A stretch of 64,000 nt of DNA from an uncultured Gemmata sp. (GTDB lineage: Bacteria > Planctomycetota > Planctomycetia > Gemmatales > Gemmataceae): NCBI GenBank assembly GCA_937924775.1, contig CALDUT010000004.1:248001-312000 (forward strand), in the 5' to 3' direction. Made by a program: the position numbers and the translations under genes. The notes beneath the pieces were generated by a model that saw only the letters and a list, made by a program, of their open reading frames with translations, was not told the DNA's origin and searched no databases. Positions 33,612 to 42,664 of this stretch are shown here, in pieces; position 1 is the stretch's first letter, and each line of letters opens with the position of its first letter.

Positions 33612-34739
33612 ATGCGCGCAAGTACCGTCTTCATTTTGGCCTTGGTTCTTTTAGTCGGTTTCGTGGCTTTGGCGGTGGCGAAAGCCGCGGGTTTGTTCAA
33701 CCCCACGCCACCGCCACCACCAGCCCCTGAGCGGCCGCCGATCAAGGCCCTCTTTTCCAAGACTAACCTCTTCGAGAAGATCACTATCTCCGCCGATCAA
33801 GTATATGTTCGTGACCTGACGGCGGCAGAAGAAGCGGCTCTGAAAAGTCGCTTCGGTGACAACTGGCAATCCAAACTTATGCCCCCCCTGGTCACCGCGG
33901 CCCATCTGCGAACTCCGCGGCAAAACATCATCGCCGACCAGCCGCTGTTCCGCGATCAGTTTGAGGATGTCAATCTTCCCGAACCGATCAGCTTGCAACT
34001 CGAACCCAACACCCGCGCTGTCAACGTGAAGGTGGATAAAGATAAAGCCGTGGGGGGCGTGCTACGCGTCGGGGAATACGTCGACGTCTTCCTGACGGCG
34101 AAGGTGGGCCTTGGCGATCAGGAAGAGCTGCGTACTGCGTGCATCGCCCGTGGTTGCAAAATTGTGATGAAACGCAACGTGATTTGGACGATGATGGCTG
34201 GCGATCCAGACGATAAGCCCCTGCACTTCACCCTGCAAGCCAACCCCTACCGCGCGGCACTCATCGCCTATGCCCAGCAAAATGGACAAATCAGCCTCCT
34301 GCCGGGCTCGCCTCCGCTGCGCATTGGCAGTAGCTGGTCGGACCCCAGCAGTCCCGAATATGCGATGGAAGACCAACGGATTGACGAAATCAACCGCGGC
34401 ACCCGCGTCGTAGGCACAGAAGACTTGGTGCGGATTTTCCAAATTCCCCCCCCGCCGCTCCCCGTGCCGCCTCCGCTGCGGATTCAGCACCTCGCGGGGG
34501 TCAGCGAAGCCGGCTACACCTACTTCTATCCCACCAACGGCAACGGTCGTTCGCAACAAACGGGGCCGCAGTCCGTTCAGCCTGCCGGCGGTCCCCAGAG
34601 CCGTAATAGCTCCCGGGCGAATGGCTCACCGGCGTCGCAACCGGTTAATTATACCTTCCGGCTGCCCAACGCCAGCGACACGGAATGCAAAACGTGTGGT
34701 AAAGATAAGAAAGCGGACTATCCGGTGATCCGTAACTGA
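33612..34739 (+). CDS. cpaB: CpaB/RcpC periplasmic pilus assembly protein
   Basis: A 375-residue protein with an N-terminal membrane anchor (STVFILALVLLVGFVALAV), a proline-rich spacer, and a SAF-like domain (RQNIIADQPLFRDQFEDVN). The CpaB/RcpC core follows (NTRAVNVKVDKDKAVGGV, LRVGEYVDVFLTAKV). CpaB proteins sit between the secretin and the inner-membrane platform. The C-terminus has a long low-complexity Ser/Gly/Gln tail. ATG 33612 is chosen because it starts directly at the anchor; an upstream in-frame start at 33549 adds an unlikely extension. Confidence 0.85.
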   Translation: MRASTVFILALVLLVGFVALAVAKAAGLFNPTPPPPPAPERPPIKALFSKTNLFEKITISADQVYVRDLTAAEEAALKSRFGDNWQSKLMPPLVTAAHLRTPRQNIIADQPLFRDQFEDVNLPEPISLQLEPNTRAVNVKVDKDKAVGGVLRVGEYVDVFLTAKVGLGDQEELRTACIARGCKIVMKRNVIWTMMAGDPDDKPLHFTLQANPYRAALIAYAQQNGQISLLPGSPPLRIGSSWSDPSSPEYAMEDQRIDEINRGTRVVGTEDLVRIFQIPPPPLPVPPPLRIQHLAGVSEAGYTYFYPTNGNGRSQQTGPQSVQPAGGPQSRNSSRANGSPASQPVNYTFRLPNASDTECKTCGKDKKADYPVIRN

Positions 34740-34834
34740 TAAGGCCACCTGCCGGCCGGGGTCAGAGGATCGGTCCAACCCCGGCTCCAAAGGGAGACAA
34801 TCGGTTTCGCACTGCTATTATGTGAGCATCTCCC

Positions 34835-36031
34835 ATGCGCTACTCGCCCCACCAACGCACCGGTGCCATCAGCTTCATCACTCTCATCGCCATCCCTGTA
34901 TTACTGCTACTGGTCGGCCTGGTCCTTTACGTTACGCTATTACGCGATGCGAAGGTCGAAGTGCAAAACGGGGCCGATGCCGCAGCGTTGGCGGCCGGAT
35001 ACGCTTTGGCCAGCGATGAGCTGCTGACACTCGATATGGAGCGAGCCATCGCCCGGCTCGAGCGGGCCCGCGCCGCAGCTGCGGAAGTGGCCCAAGCCAA
35101 TTTTTCCTACGGCGAACCCCTCCGTTTCGATCCCAACCGGGATAACCAGCCCGATGGTGACATCGTGTTCGGCTCCCTTGATCGACCGTTCGCAGCGTTC
35201 CGACCCGCTGGTTCTCACCCGCGGGAGTGGGTGGGTGATCAGATCAATGCCGTGCGGCTGACGCTCGGTCGCTCGCCCCTGAAAGCTCCCCTGGGGCGGT
35301 CATCGTCGCAGCCAGTCCGCAGTCGGGCCACGGCCATGCTCGATTGGCATGTGGTCGGCATCTCACCGCGACGCGATGAAGCCTGCCCCCTCATGCCCAT
35401 CGGGTTATTCACCGAAGAAGCCGATAACGCGGAATTCGGCTGGCGTTTTGCTTGCCAGAACGGCTCGGATGAATGGCGGTTGGATCCCGTTTCCCAGCAA
35501 TTTGTGCCGGGCCGGGATGGCATCCGCGAGGTCGACGTTATAATCGGTACGCCGCCGCGGGGGCCATTATCTGTTCCGGCGGTATTTTTGCAACTAGGAG
35601 CTGAAACGGCTGAGGTCACATTGAAACAGATTCGCACGGGCGTGAATCGGGAACATCTGGTGAAATGGGGTGGCGAATTCTCATTGGGCGTCCATAATAC
35701 AGTGAGCGTTCCCGGTAGCGGGGAATGCCCGCCGGCGGCTGATCCGAATCGCTTGCGACTCGACGAGGCCTTGCGGATCGCGGCTCGCGGCGGCCCCCGC
35801 ATCTGGCCATTATGCTCTGGTATCCGTGAGGATGACGATTCGATACTCATTTGCGGTTGGGCCGGCGCACGGATCGTGGCGGTGGAGTGGATCGAAGGCG
35901 GTGGGCTGCGTTTGCGGCTTCAACCGGCGGTGATAGCCCATCCTGCGATTGTCGCCGATCCAGCCCATACTCCGGTGCCAGCGTTTTGGCGGGCGAATCG
36001 CACGGTGTGTGCTGTTCGGTTGGCGGAGTGA
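34835..36031 (+). CDS. tadG: TadG-like pilus assembly protein
   Basis: A 398-residue protein starting with a TadG-type N-terminus (RTGAISFITLIAIPVLLLLVGLVLYV), followed by VQNGADAAALAAGYALASDE, the usual continuation in TadE/TadG-like proteins. The remaining 300 residues are periplasmic, with several cysteines; I could not recognise the von Willebrand-type domain of classical TadG. Probably a membrane-anchored assembly factor or pseudopilin. ATG 34835 has no obvious ribosome site. Confidence 0.72.
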   Translation: MRYSPHQRTGAISFITLIAIPVLLLLVGLVLYVTLLRDAKVEVQNGADAAALAAGYALASDELLTLDMERAIARLERARAAAAEVAQANFSYGEPLRFDPNRDNQPDGDIVFGSLDRPFAAFRPAGSHPREWVGDQINAVRLTLGRSPLKAPLGRSSSQPVRSRATAMLDWHVVGISPRRDEACPLMPIGLFTEEADNAEFGWRFACQNGSDEWRLDPVSQQFVPGRDGIREVDVIIGTPPRGPLSVPAVFLQLGAETAEVTLKQIRTGVNREHLVKWGGEFSLGVHNTVSVPGSGECPPAADPNRLRLDEALRIAARGGPRIWPLCSGIREDDDSILICGWAGARIVAVEWIEGGGLRLRLQPAVIAHPAIVADPAHTPVPAFWRANRTVCAVRLAE

Positions 36032-36064
36032 CGGAAGGCGTCGCGTTGCCGGCGACGAATACCT

Positions 36065-37186
36065 ATGCGGGTCATATTCGCGGGGGATCGTGGTCATGAC
36101 CGAGACGCAGGACGGCAAGCCGCCTTACGGGCCGGTCTGGAATGCACCGCGACTGACTGCGTGCCACTTGCGGATCTGCGGCTACGCTTGGCCCGCGAAC
36201 CAGAGCCCCACATCATCGTGGTCGATCTTGGCGATAACCCCGAAGTGACGGCTCCGATCGTCCGAGCTGCTGTGGAAGGTGTCAAACAACCGGTTTTCGC
36301 CGTCGTTCATAGCCAGACGGCCAGTTCCCTCGATGCTGCGGCGCTGGGAGTTCGTGCGGTTTGGGAACCCACGGCGGTTCGCGAAGGTTTGCTGGCTGCC
36401 GCGAATCTGCTCCGCAAAATGGGTCAGGTTCCGGATACCCGCGGACGGGTGGTCGTCGTCGCAGCCGCCCATCCAGGAGCTGGTGTGACCACAGTCGCTA
36501 GCGGGCTGGCGTTCGCGTTCGCTCAAGCCAAAGTCGGCACTGTGGCCCTTGTCGAACTGACGAACGCCACTCCGGAAGTGGCCCTCAATCTGGACCTCAA
36601 GCCGACGTACTGCTTCGGTGACCTCATCCGGGAAAGCGATCGGGCTGATGTCAGCATGCTCCGCCATGCGGCTGTTCCCCATGCCGGCGGGGTAGCGGTT
36701 TTAGCTTATTCGCCAGAAACATTGGCACCCGAAGAAGTTACACCGGGACTGGCGCGGGATTTCCATATCCTTCTGCGAAGTGCCTTCGCGTGGTCGGTGG
36801 TCGACGCGGGTTATGGCCTTAGCCCCGGTATCGTCGGGTTACTCGCGGAAGCCGATAGTGCCGTGATTGTTACCCGGCTCGATCCCGCCAGCCTCCGACT
36901 GACCCGACGCTATCTGGTCCGACTCGCCGAGCGCGAAGTTCCAGTGGATCGCATCTTGGTGGTGGCCAACCGCTATAATCAATCGGGACTCGTGAATTGG
37001 AAAAAAGCCGAAGAAGCCTTACGAACGAAAGTAGCGGTGTGGCTGCCCGATGCTCCGGCCGCGATCAACACCGCGTTGCGTGCTGGGCAGCCGTTGCTGG
37101 CGGCCGCGCCCCGCTGTGGTGTTCACCGGCAACTGAAAGAATTGGCCGCGGCGTTAAAAAATCGTTTTACGACCGTCCGTCGCTGA
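36065..37186 (+). CDS. cpaE: TadZ/CpaE-type ParA-like localisation ATPase
   Basis: A 373-residue protein with an atypical receiver-like N-terminal domain (LRLAREPEPHIIVVDLGDN) and a ParA/MinD-like C-terminal domain. TadZ proteins place the Tad machine at the pole or other sites. The P-loop reads AAHPGAGVTT (134-143) instead of the KGGxGKT of ParA, lacking both lysines, a degeneracy known in parts of the TadZ family. Downstream strands (VALVELTNATPEVALNLDL, WSVVDAGYGLSPG, AVIVTRLDPASLRLTRRYL) follow the deviant Walker ATPases. It starts 33 bases after tadG. Confidence 0.82.
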   Translation: MRVIFAGDRGHDRDAGRQAALRAGLECTATDCVPLADLRLRLAREPEPHIIVVDLGDNPEVTAPIVRAAVEGVKQPVFAVVHSQTASSLDAAALGVRAVWEPTAVREGLLAAANLLRKMGQVPDTRGRVVVVAAAHPGAGVTTVASGLAFAFAQAKVGTVALVELTNATPEVALNLDLKPTYCFGDLIRESDRADVSMLRHAAVPHAGGVAVLAYSPETLAPEEVTPGLARDFHILLRSAFAWSVVDAGYGLSPGIVGLLAEADSAVIVTRLDPASLRLTRRYLVRLAEREVPVDRILVVANRYNQSGLVNWKKAEEALRTKVAVWLPDAPAAINTALRAGQPLLAAAPRCGVHRQLKELAAALKNRFTTVRR

Positions 37187-37266
37187 CAAGAAGATTGTAC
37201 AATTGACGTATTCCAAGGTGAAACCCGGCAGGGACGCTCCGACTGGCACCGCAAGGAGCCATAGCG

Positions 37267-38574
37267 TTGACCATGCCCCCAACCCGACCGAGTAACGACT
37301 TCGACACGCGCTATCACCGGCTCAAGACCGAGATTCATAAACGAATCGTCGAAGCCCTGGACCTCTCCAAGCTCAATCGCTGGGACCAGCACCGCATTCG
37401 CCGTGAGGTCCGCAATCTGGCGACACAGCTGTGTGCCAGTGCCCCCGAACTGCTCAATGAAGTCGAGCGGGAAAAGCTCATCGAGGAGGTCATGTCCGAA
37501 GTTTTCGGACTCGGCCCCCTCGATCCACTCATGGCCGATCCCACCATCAGCGATATTCTCGTCAACGGTCCGCACACGGTTTATGTGGAACGGTTCGGCC
37601 GGCTCGAACTGACCCCGGTTCGCTTCTACGACGATGCCCACCTGATGCAAATCATTCAGCGGGTGGCCAGCCGCGTGGGTCGTCGGGCCGACGAAATGAC
37701 GCCCATGGTCGATGCCCGTTTGGAAGATGGTTCGCGGGTCAATGCCATCATCCCGCCGCTGTCACTCTCCGGGCCGGTCCTGTCGATCCGCCGTTTCGGC
37801 GTGCGCCTGAGTAACGAAGACCTCATTCACAACCGCACCATGCCGCCGGAGATGGTCCGCCTTTTCAAAGCGGCGGTGGAAACACGGGTCAGCATCCTGA
37901 TTTCTGGGGGCACCGGCAGCGGCAAAACCACTCTGCTCAATGCCCTCTCCGCCTATATTCCTGGGGATGAACGGCTCATCACCATCGAGGATTCGGCGGA
38001 ACTCCGCCTCCGGCAAAAACATGTGGTGTCGTTGGAAACGAAAATGGCGAATGTCGAGGGGGGCGGGGAGATTCGCCAGCGGGAATTGGTCCGCAATGCC
38101 TTGCGCATGCGGCCCGATCGCATCATTCTGGGGGAAGTCCGGGGTGGGGAAGCCCTGGATATGCTCCAAGCGATGAACACCGGCCACGAAGGCTCGCTGA
38201 CCACCATTCACGCCAACGATACCCGCGATGCTCTGACGCGGTTGGAAATGATGGTCATGATGGCCGGCTTTGAACTGCCGGTGCCGGTCATTCGCTACTA
38301 CATCGCCACCGCGATTACCCTGGTCATCCAATTGGCACGACTGAAGGGCGGTCGTCGGAAGGTGATGCGGGTTTCGGAAGTTGTGGGGACGGATCCGGCC
38401 CCCTACGACATCCGCGACATCTTCGGCTATCGGCAAACCGGGGTCAAAGATGGCCACGCGGTCGGAGAATTTTATGCGACCGGTTATAAACCGCGAATTC
38501 TCCAGAAATTCCGCGCTATGGGGGTGGACGTTCCCGACGAACTTTTCCGCGAACGCACCTGGCCCGATACATAA
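37267..38574 (+). CDS. cpaF: CpaF/TadA secretion ATPase
   Basis: Motor ATPase of the Tad pilus, 435 residues. The N-terminal domain (LNEVEREKLIEEVMSEVFGL, DILVNGPHTVYVERFGRL) precedes the RecA-like core with Walker A GGTGSGKTT (about residues 213-221), an Asp box (ITIEDSAELRL), Walker B (DRIILGEVRGGEALDML) and a His box (GHEGSLTTIHAND). These are the GspE/VirB11-family motifs in the CpaF arrangement. A TTG start at 37267 is supported by AAGGAG 8 bases upstream; ATG 37273 is the alternative. Confidence 0.95.
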   Translation: MTMPPTRPSNDFDTRYHRLKTEIHKRIVEALDLSKLNRWDQHRIRREVRNLATQLCASAPELLNEVEREKLIEEVMSEVFGLGPLDPLMADPTISDILVNGPHTVYVERFGRLELTPVRFYDDAHLMQIIQRVASRVGRRADEMTPMVDARLEDGSRVNAIIPPLSLSGPVLSIRRFGVRLSNEDLIHNRTMPPEMVRLFKAAVETRVSILISGGTGSGKTTLLNALSAYIPGDERLITIEDSAELRLRQKHVVSLETKMANVEGGGEIRQRELVRNALRMRPDRIILGEVRGGEALDMLQAMNTGHEGSLTTIHANDTRDALTRLEMMVMMAGFELPVPVIRYYIATAITLVIQLARLKGGRRKVMRVSEVVGTDPAPYDIRDIFGYRQTGVKDGHAVGEFYATGYKPRILQKFRAMGVDVPDELFRERTWPDT

Positions 38575-38599
38575 ACTCGGCATTCCGGGGGGGGGAACT

Positions 38600-39535
38600 G
38601 TGTTACTTGAGGTGGGATTTGCCGTATTCGTAGCCGCTGCGGTGCTGGTGCTGGCCCTATCAATCCGCGCGATCATCACGTCCCGGGAACAGGAGGCCAA
38701 TCGGCGGTTGGCGGCCACCGATGAAAGTGGTGTGTCGCTCACTGTCGCTTCGTTGATGGAGAATCCGCCCCAACCGACGGCGCGGCGACGATTCGACGAT
38801 TGGTTCGAAAATGCTGTCAACCGCTCGGGATTGGAAGCGTCTCCAGCGGGGGTGGTCGCGGTAATGCTGCTGTTGGCCTTGTTGTTTGGCGGCAGTTTGT
38901 ATTTGTGGAAGGAGCAACTGGGACTGGCGGCTCTCGGAATTGTGTTAGGAGTTGCCATTCCTGTGGGGGTTGTGGCGTTCATGTACCGGCAATATCGCTG
39001 GAAGCTCCAGTCCCAATTGCCGGATGCTCTGCGGATGCTGGCCGGCTCCGTGCGCGCGGGCCAAACGATTGAACAAGCGATTGATTTTTACGCCAAACAC
39101 GGTACCCAGCCGCTGGCCGAGCATTTCCAACACTGCTCCGGTTTGATGCAGTTGGGGATGTCGCCGGCGCGGGCGTTGGAAGCAACCGCGGCCCGGGTCC
39201 GTCTGCTCGATTTCGACATGCTCGTATCGACCGTGGGGTTGTACCAACAAACGGGGGGTAACCTCATCCTGCTTTTGGAGCGTCTGGCAGACAGTGCCCG
39301 TGATCGTAACAACTATCTGGGGCAATTCTTTGCGGCGACGGCGCAATCCCGGGCGGTAGCCATTGCCATTGGCGCGGCAGCCCCCCTGTTCGTCCTCGCC
39401 TATGTCCTCATCGAACCGGACCATGTCCAGACGTTTATGACCAGTCCCTCTGGTTGGCTGGTTCTGGGCGTCTGCGCGATGCTGGAGGTGATCGGCCTTA
39501 TCTGGTTGTGGCGGATTTTGCGGGTGGATTACTAA
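38600..39535 (+). CDS. tadB: TadB inner-membrane platform protein
   Basis: A 311-residue T2SF-domain protein with membrane segments near the N-terminus (FAVFVAAAVLVLALSI), residues 75-115 and the C-terminus. The cytoplasmic T2SF domain shows LQSQLPDALRMLAGSVRAGQTIEQAI and QTGGNLILLLERLADSARDRN, classic for TadB. It pairs with TadC as the platform on which CpaF acts. The GTG start at 38600 follows a G-rich stretch 25 bases after cpaF. Confidence 0.9.
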   Translation: MLLEVGFAVFVAAAVLVLALSIRAIITSREQEANRRLAATDESGVSLTVASLMENPPQPTARRRFDDWFENAVNRSGLEASPAGVVAVMLLLALLFGGSLYLWKEQLGLAALGIVLGVAIPVGVVAFMYRQYRWKLQSQLPDALRMLAGSVRAGQTIEQAIDFYAKHGTQPLAEHFQHCSGLMQLGMSPARALEATAARVRLLDFDMLVSTVGLYQQTGGNLILLLERLADSARDRNNYLGQFFAATAQSRAVAIAIGAAAPLFVLAYVLIEPDHVQTFMTSPSGWLVLGVCAMLEVIGLIWLWRILRVDY

Positions 39536-39669
39536 TCCGTTGGCCAACCGGTGAAATTTTGGTGAAATTTTGGCTCAGTTGCCACAAGAGATCAGCAAGC
39601 CGGTAGCTGCTGTTGAGAATCTCGGGTGCCACAGGGGTGAAGTCTTCAGCCAAGTGACGAGGGGCAGTG

Positions 39670-40689
39670 ATGGACGCTTGGATCTGGGCAGTGGCGGGAG
39701 GCGTTGTCGCCATTATCTTCATCTTGGGATTGGCCTATCTGACCCGGGATCGGCGGCCCAACCCGGCTGTCGCCGGGGCCGACTCATCTCCCGAGCTGAT
39801 TCTGGGGGACATGACTGAGATTCTCGCCGAAGGTTTGCCCGGCGAGACCCGCGATCGCGAGCAGGTTTCTCCTTTGCTGGCCCGCGCGGGGTTGTATGGT
39901 GCTAACACCTTGGCCGAATTTCGCGCGATTCGGGCGGTTTTCGTTCTCACACCGCTATTTCTAGCCGCGGCGGCGATGCTGTTGGTCGAGCCGGGCCAGA
40001 TGATTTATGTCGCCATCGCCGGGGTTCTGCTGGCGGGGGCTGGCTTCTCGCTGCCGCGGTTGTATGTGGTCATGCGGGGCAACGAACGGGCTCGGGAAAT
40101 CGAACGCGGCTTGCCTCTTTTCGCCGACATGCTCTCCATCGCCTTGCTCGCCGGGCAGGGGCTGACGGGGGCCCTGCGGCGTGTCACGGCCCAATTGCGT
40201 GAACCGTTCCCGCAAATGGCTGAGGAACTCGAAATCGTCTGCCGGCAATCTGAGCTTCTCAACCTGCACGCGGCCTTTGAACAGTGGGCCAAACGCTCGC
40301 AATCCCCGGAAGTCAGCAATCTGGCGATGCTGCTCGGGCAAGCCCAAAAACTCGGTAACGACATCACCGACGCTCTGCTCGAATACGCCAATCATCTCCG
40401 GACCACCAACCGCCAACGGGCCGACGCTCGCGCCCAACGCGCCAGCTTCTGGATGATCTTCCCCACCATTCTGTGCCTGTGGATTCCCGCGGCCGTTCTC
40501 ATTGTCGCCCCGGTCTACTTCGAGTTCCGCGAAAAACGCACCAGTGTTCGGGAACAACTCGAAAAAAATAGCGCTAACCCGCAGGTGAAAGAGTTTTTCA
40601 ACCGGATGAAATCGGGTAACAACGGAAAATCGCCCAATCAGATGGGCTTTACGGATTCACCGAACAACAACACAATCAACGGTAAGTGA
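39670..40689 (+). CDS. tadC: TadC inner-membrane platform protein
   Basis: A 339-residue T2SF-domain protein and paralogue of TadB. It has an N-terminal helix (IWAVAGGVVAIIFILGLAYL), a pair of helices near residues 95-130 and a C-terminal helix (IFPTILCLWIPAAVLIVAPVYF). The conserved cytoplasmic stretch is ERGLPLFADMLSIALLAGQGLTGAL, then LLGQAQKLGNDITDALLEYA. ATG 39670 is favoured by GAGGGG 6 bases upstream. Last gene of the plus-strand Tad arm; a hairpin follows. Confidence 0.9.
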   Translation: MDAWIWAVAGGVVAIIFILGLAYLTRDRRPNPAVAGADSSPELILGDMTEILAEGLPGETRDREQVSPLLARAGLYGANTLAEFRAIRAVFVLTPLFLAAAAMLLVEPGQMIYVAIAGVLLAGAGFSLPRLYVVMRGNERAREIERGLPLFADMLSIALLAGQGLTGALRRVTAQLREPFPQMAEELEIVCRQSELLNLHAAFEQWAKRSQSPEVSNLAMLLGQAQKLGNDITDALLEYANHLRTTNRQRADARAQRASFWMIFPTILCLWIPAAVLIVAPVYFEFREKRTSVREQLEKNSANPQVKEFFNRMKSGNNGKSPNQMGFTDSPNNNTINGK

Positions 40690-40732
40690 AAAATCTCTAC
40701 CGTGCCAAAATCCATTTCTAAACACATTCACA

Positions 40733-40761
40733 GGGTGAACAACCCCGCGTGGTGTTCACCC
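40733..40761. terminator. Hairpin between convergent tadC and cytochrome genes
   Basis: GGGTGAACA (40733-40741) pairs with TGTTCACCC (40753-40761), 11-base loop. It lies between two converging genes and could serve both. The U tract is poor. Confidence 0.55.
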
Positions 40762-40796
40762 CCTTGGGTTGGCCCCAACGGCGTTTGCTTACTTTC

Positions 40797-42500
40797 TCAT
40801 TTTTTCGCGGAAGGATGGACGACTTTGGGCCAGTAGGTGAAGAGGTCAAAATTTGGATCATTTTCTGAATCGTGACAAGCCATACACATTTGGGACACAC
40901 CGCTGATCGCTCGCTGTTGCGCCGCCGTTAGAAACTGGTTTCGTTCGGCGGGGGAGCGCTTGGCGAGTTTGTCGAGTGCCGCGGCCTCGGGCAACCGATC
41001 GGTGGCTTGTTTCCTCCATGGCGCTTGGAGAGCGAGCAGTTTTGCGTCTCTCGGGTCCGCCGCGTGGGCACTGCCAGGACCGTGGCAGGCCTCGCAACCG
41101 ACGTGCTTCAACCCCGGGGTGGCCAATTCGTTCCGGTAACCGCTCTTGTAGCCAAACCCAACCGTGTGGCAGACAACACATTCCCCGTCGAAATGTCGGT
41201 GAGCCGGCCGTTTGGCGATTTGGGTTAATGCCTCGAACGCATGCGCATGATGGCTTTCGCTCCACTGCTTGTACTCCGCGGTATGGCACGTTTTGCAGGC
41301 TTCGGAACCCACAAACGTGATGTTCTTCTGCGGCAGAGCGACCTGAGCCGGGTGCGGTCCGGCGGGGAATTTTGCCAGCAAATTTCGAGATTTGACCTTT
41401 TCGGCGTATTGATCGAGCAGAGCAAGGGCGGGGTTGGCTCGGCTGGCCACATCATCCGGACCCGGGGTGTTGAATTCTTCGCCCAAAGGCACAATCTGGT
41501 ACTTGAGGTCAAAATCGCCTTGTGGCTTTTGGAATGCCCCCAGGACGCCAACGTAGCGGCCTTTGTGACCCACCCGCAGAATGAGAGCGTCGGCCGCATT
41601 AGCACGAGCCACGATGTCAGGTGTTTCCGGCGGTTCGGAATCTTCGGACAGGCAAACAACGACGCGGAATTGAGGCCAGTTTTTGGCCACGACTCTGGCT
41701 TCATCAAGTGTGCCTTGGTATAGTAATACCGTGAGAACGGGCTTCCGAGAATGGGCGGCTAACGTCTTGGCCGCTTCCGCAAGGGCCTCTTTTTCCGGCG
41801 TGAAGCCGATGAGGGTTTTGGCTCCCAGGTCCATAACCGCTTTCTGGACGGTTGGGCCGACAACACCTGCGATTCCCACCGGCACGCGTCCCACCTCTGC
41901 AACTTCCACAAGACCAACCATCGGCCGTTTTCCGGGGCCGGGGAAAGCCGCTTCCCGCGGGGTGAGTTTGCCACCCCAAAGCCCGCCGACATTCCCCGCC
42001 AACGTGTACGGGGGTTGCTCCTTTTGGCCGGCATATTCTTCTAGCAATTGGAATAATCCGTTGCGAAATTCAGCCTTGCCCACTCCGACGGCGACGTAAC
42101 CCATTTCTCGAAGGGCCGGAAGTGTGGTAGCGTATTTTAAGACCAGTTGCTCGGGAACCGCGGCGGCCGACGGAGGAATGTCGCCTAAATCCAGCCCAGC
42201 AACCGGCCAGCCTTTTTCTTTTAAAGATTGGATGAAGACAAACCGCCGTTCCAGACCACCCAATTGTGGCCGGCTACAACCGCAGGGCTGCAAGTAACCG
42301 AAGGTTTGCCCCGTAATAACTAACACGGCGTCAGGCTTGCGACCGGGGGGCCAACTGGCGAAATAATCGACCGGACGCAAACGGGTTGCCGAGAGTGGAG
42401 TCGGGTCGCCCCGGGCGATGAAGCCGGCCACAAGAACCAAAGAAAGCCCAAGGATACTCGCAGCAGCGGGGCGTGGCAGCGGCGTAGTGTTACGGTTCAT
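40797..42500 (-). CDS. Phosphoesterase-fold/multihaem cytochrome c fusion
   Basis: A 567-residue exported protein. After a signal peptide, residues 55-350 resemble the 5'-nucleotidase/metallophosphatase-like fold seen in some planctomycete cytochromes, with a CGC pair (Cys73, Cys75) in YLQPCGCSRPQLGGLERR. I do not see the usual phosphatase metal ligands, so activity is doubtful. The C-terminal third has four haem-binding CxxCH motifs: CKTCH, CVVCH, CEACH and CMACH, resembling cytochrome c-554-like electron carriers. It probably works in the periplasm. A -10 (TATAAT, 42541-42536) lies on the minus strand 35 bases ahead of the start. Confidence 0.83.
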   Translation of the reverse strand: MNRNTTPLPRPAAASILGLSLVLVAGFIARGDPTPLSATRLRPVDYFASWPPGRKPDAVLVITGQTFGYLQPCGCSRPQLGGLERRFVFIQSLKEKGWPVAGLDLGDIPPSAAAVPEQLVLKYATTLPALREMGYVAVGVGKAEFRNGLFQLLEEYAGQKEQPPYTLAGNVGGLWGGKLTPREAAFPGPGKRPMVGLVEVAEVGRVPVGIAGVVGPTVQKAVMDLGAKTLIGFTPEKEALAEAAKTLAAHSRKPVLTVLLYQGTLDEARVVAKNWPQFRVVVCLSEDSEPPETPDIVARANAADALILRVGHKGRYVGVLGAFQKPQGDFDLKYQIVPLGEEFNTPGPDDVASRANPALALLDQYAEKVKSRNLLAKFPAGPHPAQVALPQKNITFVGSEACKTCHTAEYKQWSESHHAHAFEALTQIAKRPAHRHFDGECVVCHTVGFGYKSGYRNELATPGLKHVGCEACHGPGSAHAADPRDAKLLALQAPWRKQATDRLPEAAALDKLAKRSPAERNQFLTAAQQRAISGVSQMCMACHDSENDPNFDLFTYWPKVVHPSAKK

Positions 42501-42535
42501 GATCCGGTCTCAAGATGGGGTGAAGGGTTGTGGCG

Positions 42536-42541
42536 ATTATA
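42536..42541 (-). promoter_or_regulatory. -10 box of the cytochrome gene
   Basis: TATAAT on the minus strand, about 35 bases before ATG 42500, with a weak TTCGCG-like -35. Confidence 0.5.
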
Positions 42542-42623
42542 CGCGGTCAGAGGGTTGGCGCGAATGCTTTCCGGCATCGGGGATTCCAGACCGTTTGTTC
42601 CATCGGTGACTGGGGCTTGCTCA

Positions 42624-42629
42624 TATAAT
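42624..42629 (+). promoter_or_regulatory. -10 box of the kinase gene
   Basis: TATAAT, 35 bases before ATG 42665; no good -35. Spacing to the start is nearly the same as at 9459, 42536 and 45792. Confidence 0.5.
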
Positions 42630-42664
42630 CGCCCGAAAGATTCCTCCGTTGTGAGTTTTCGCCA

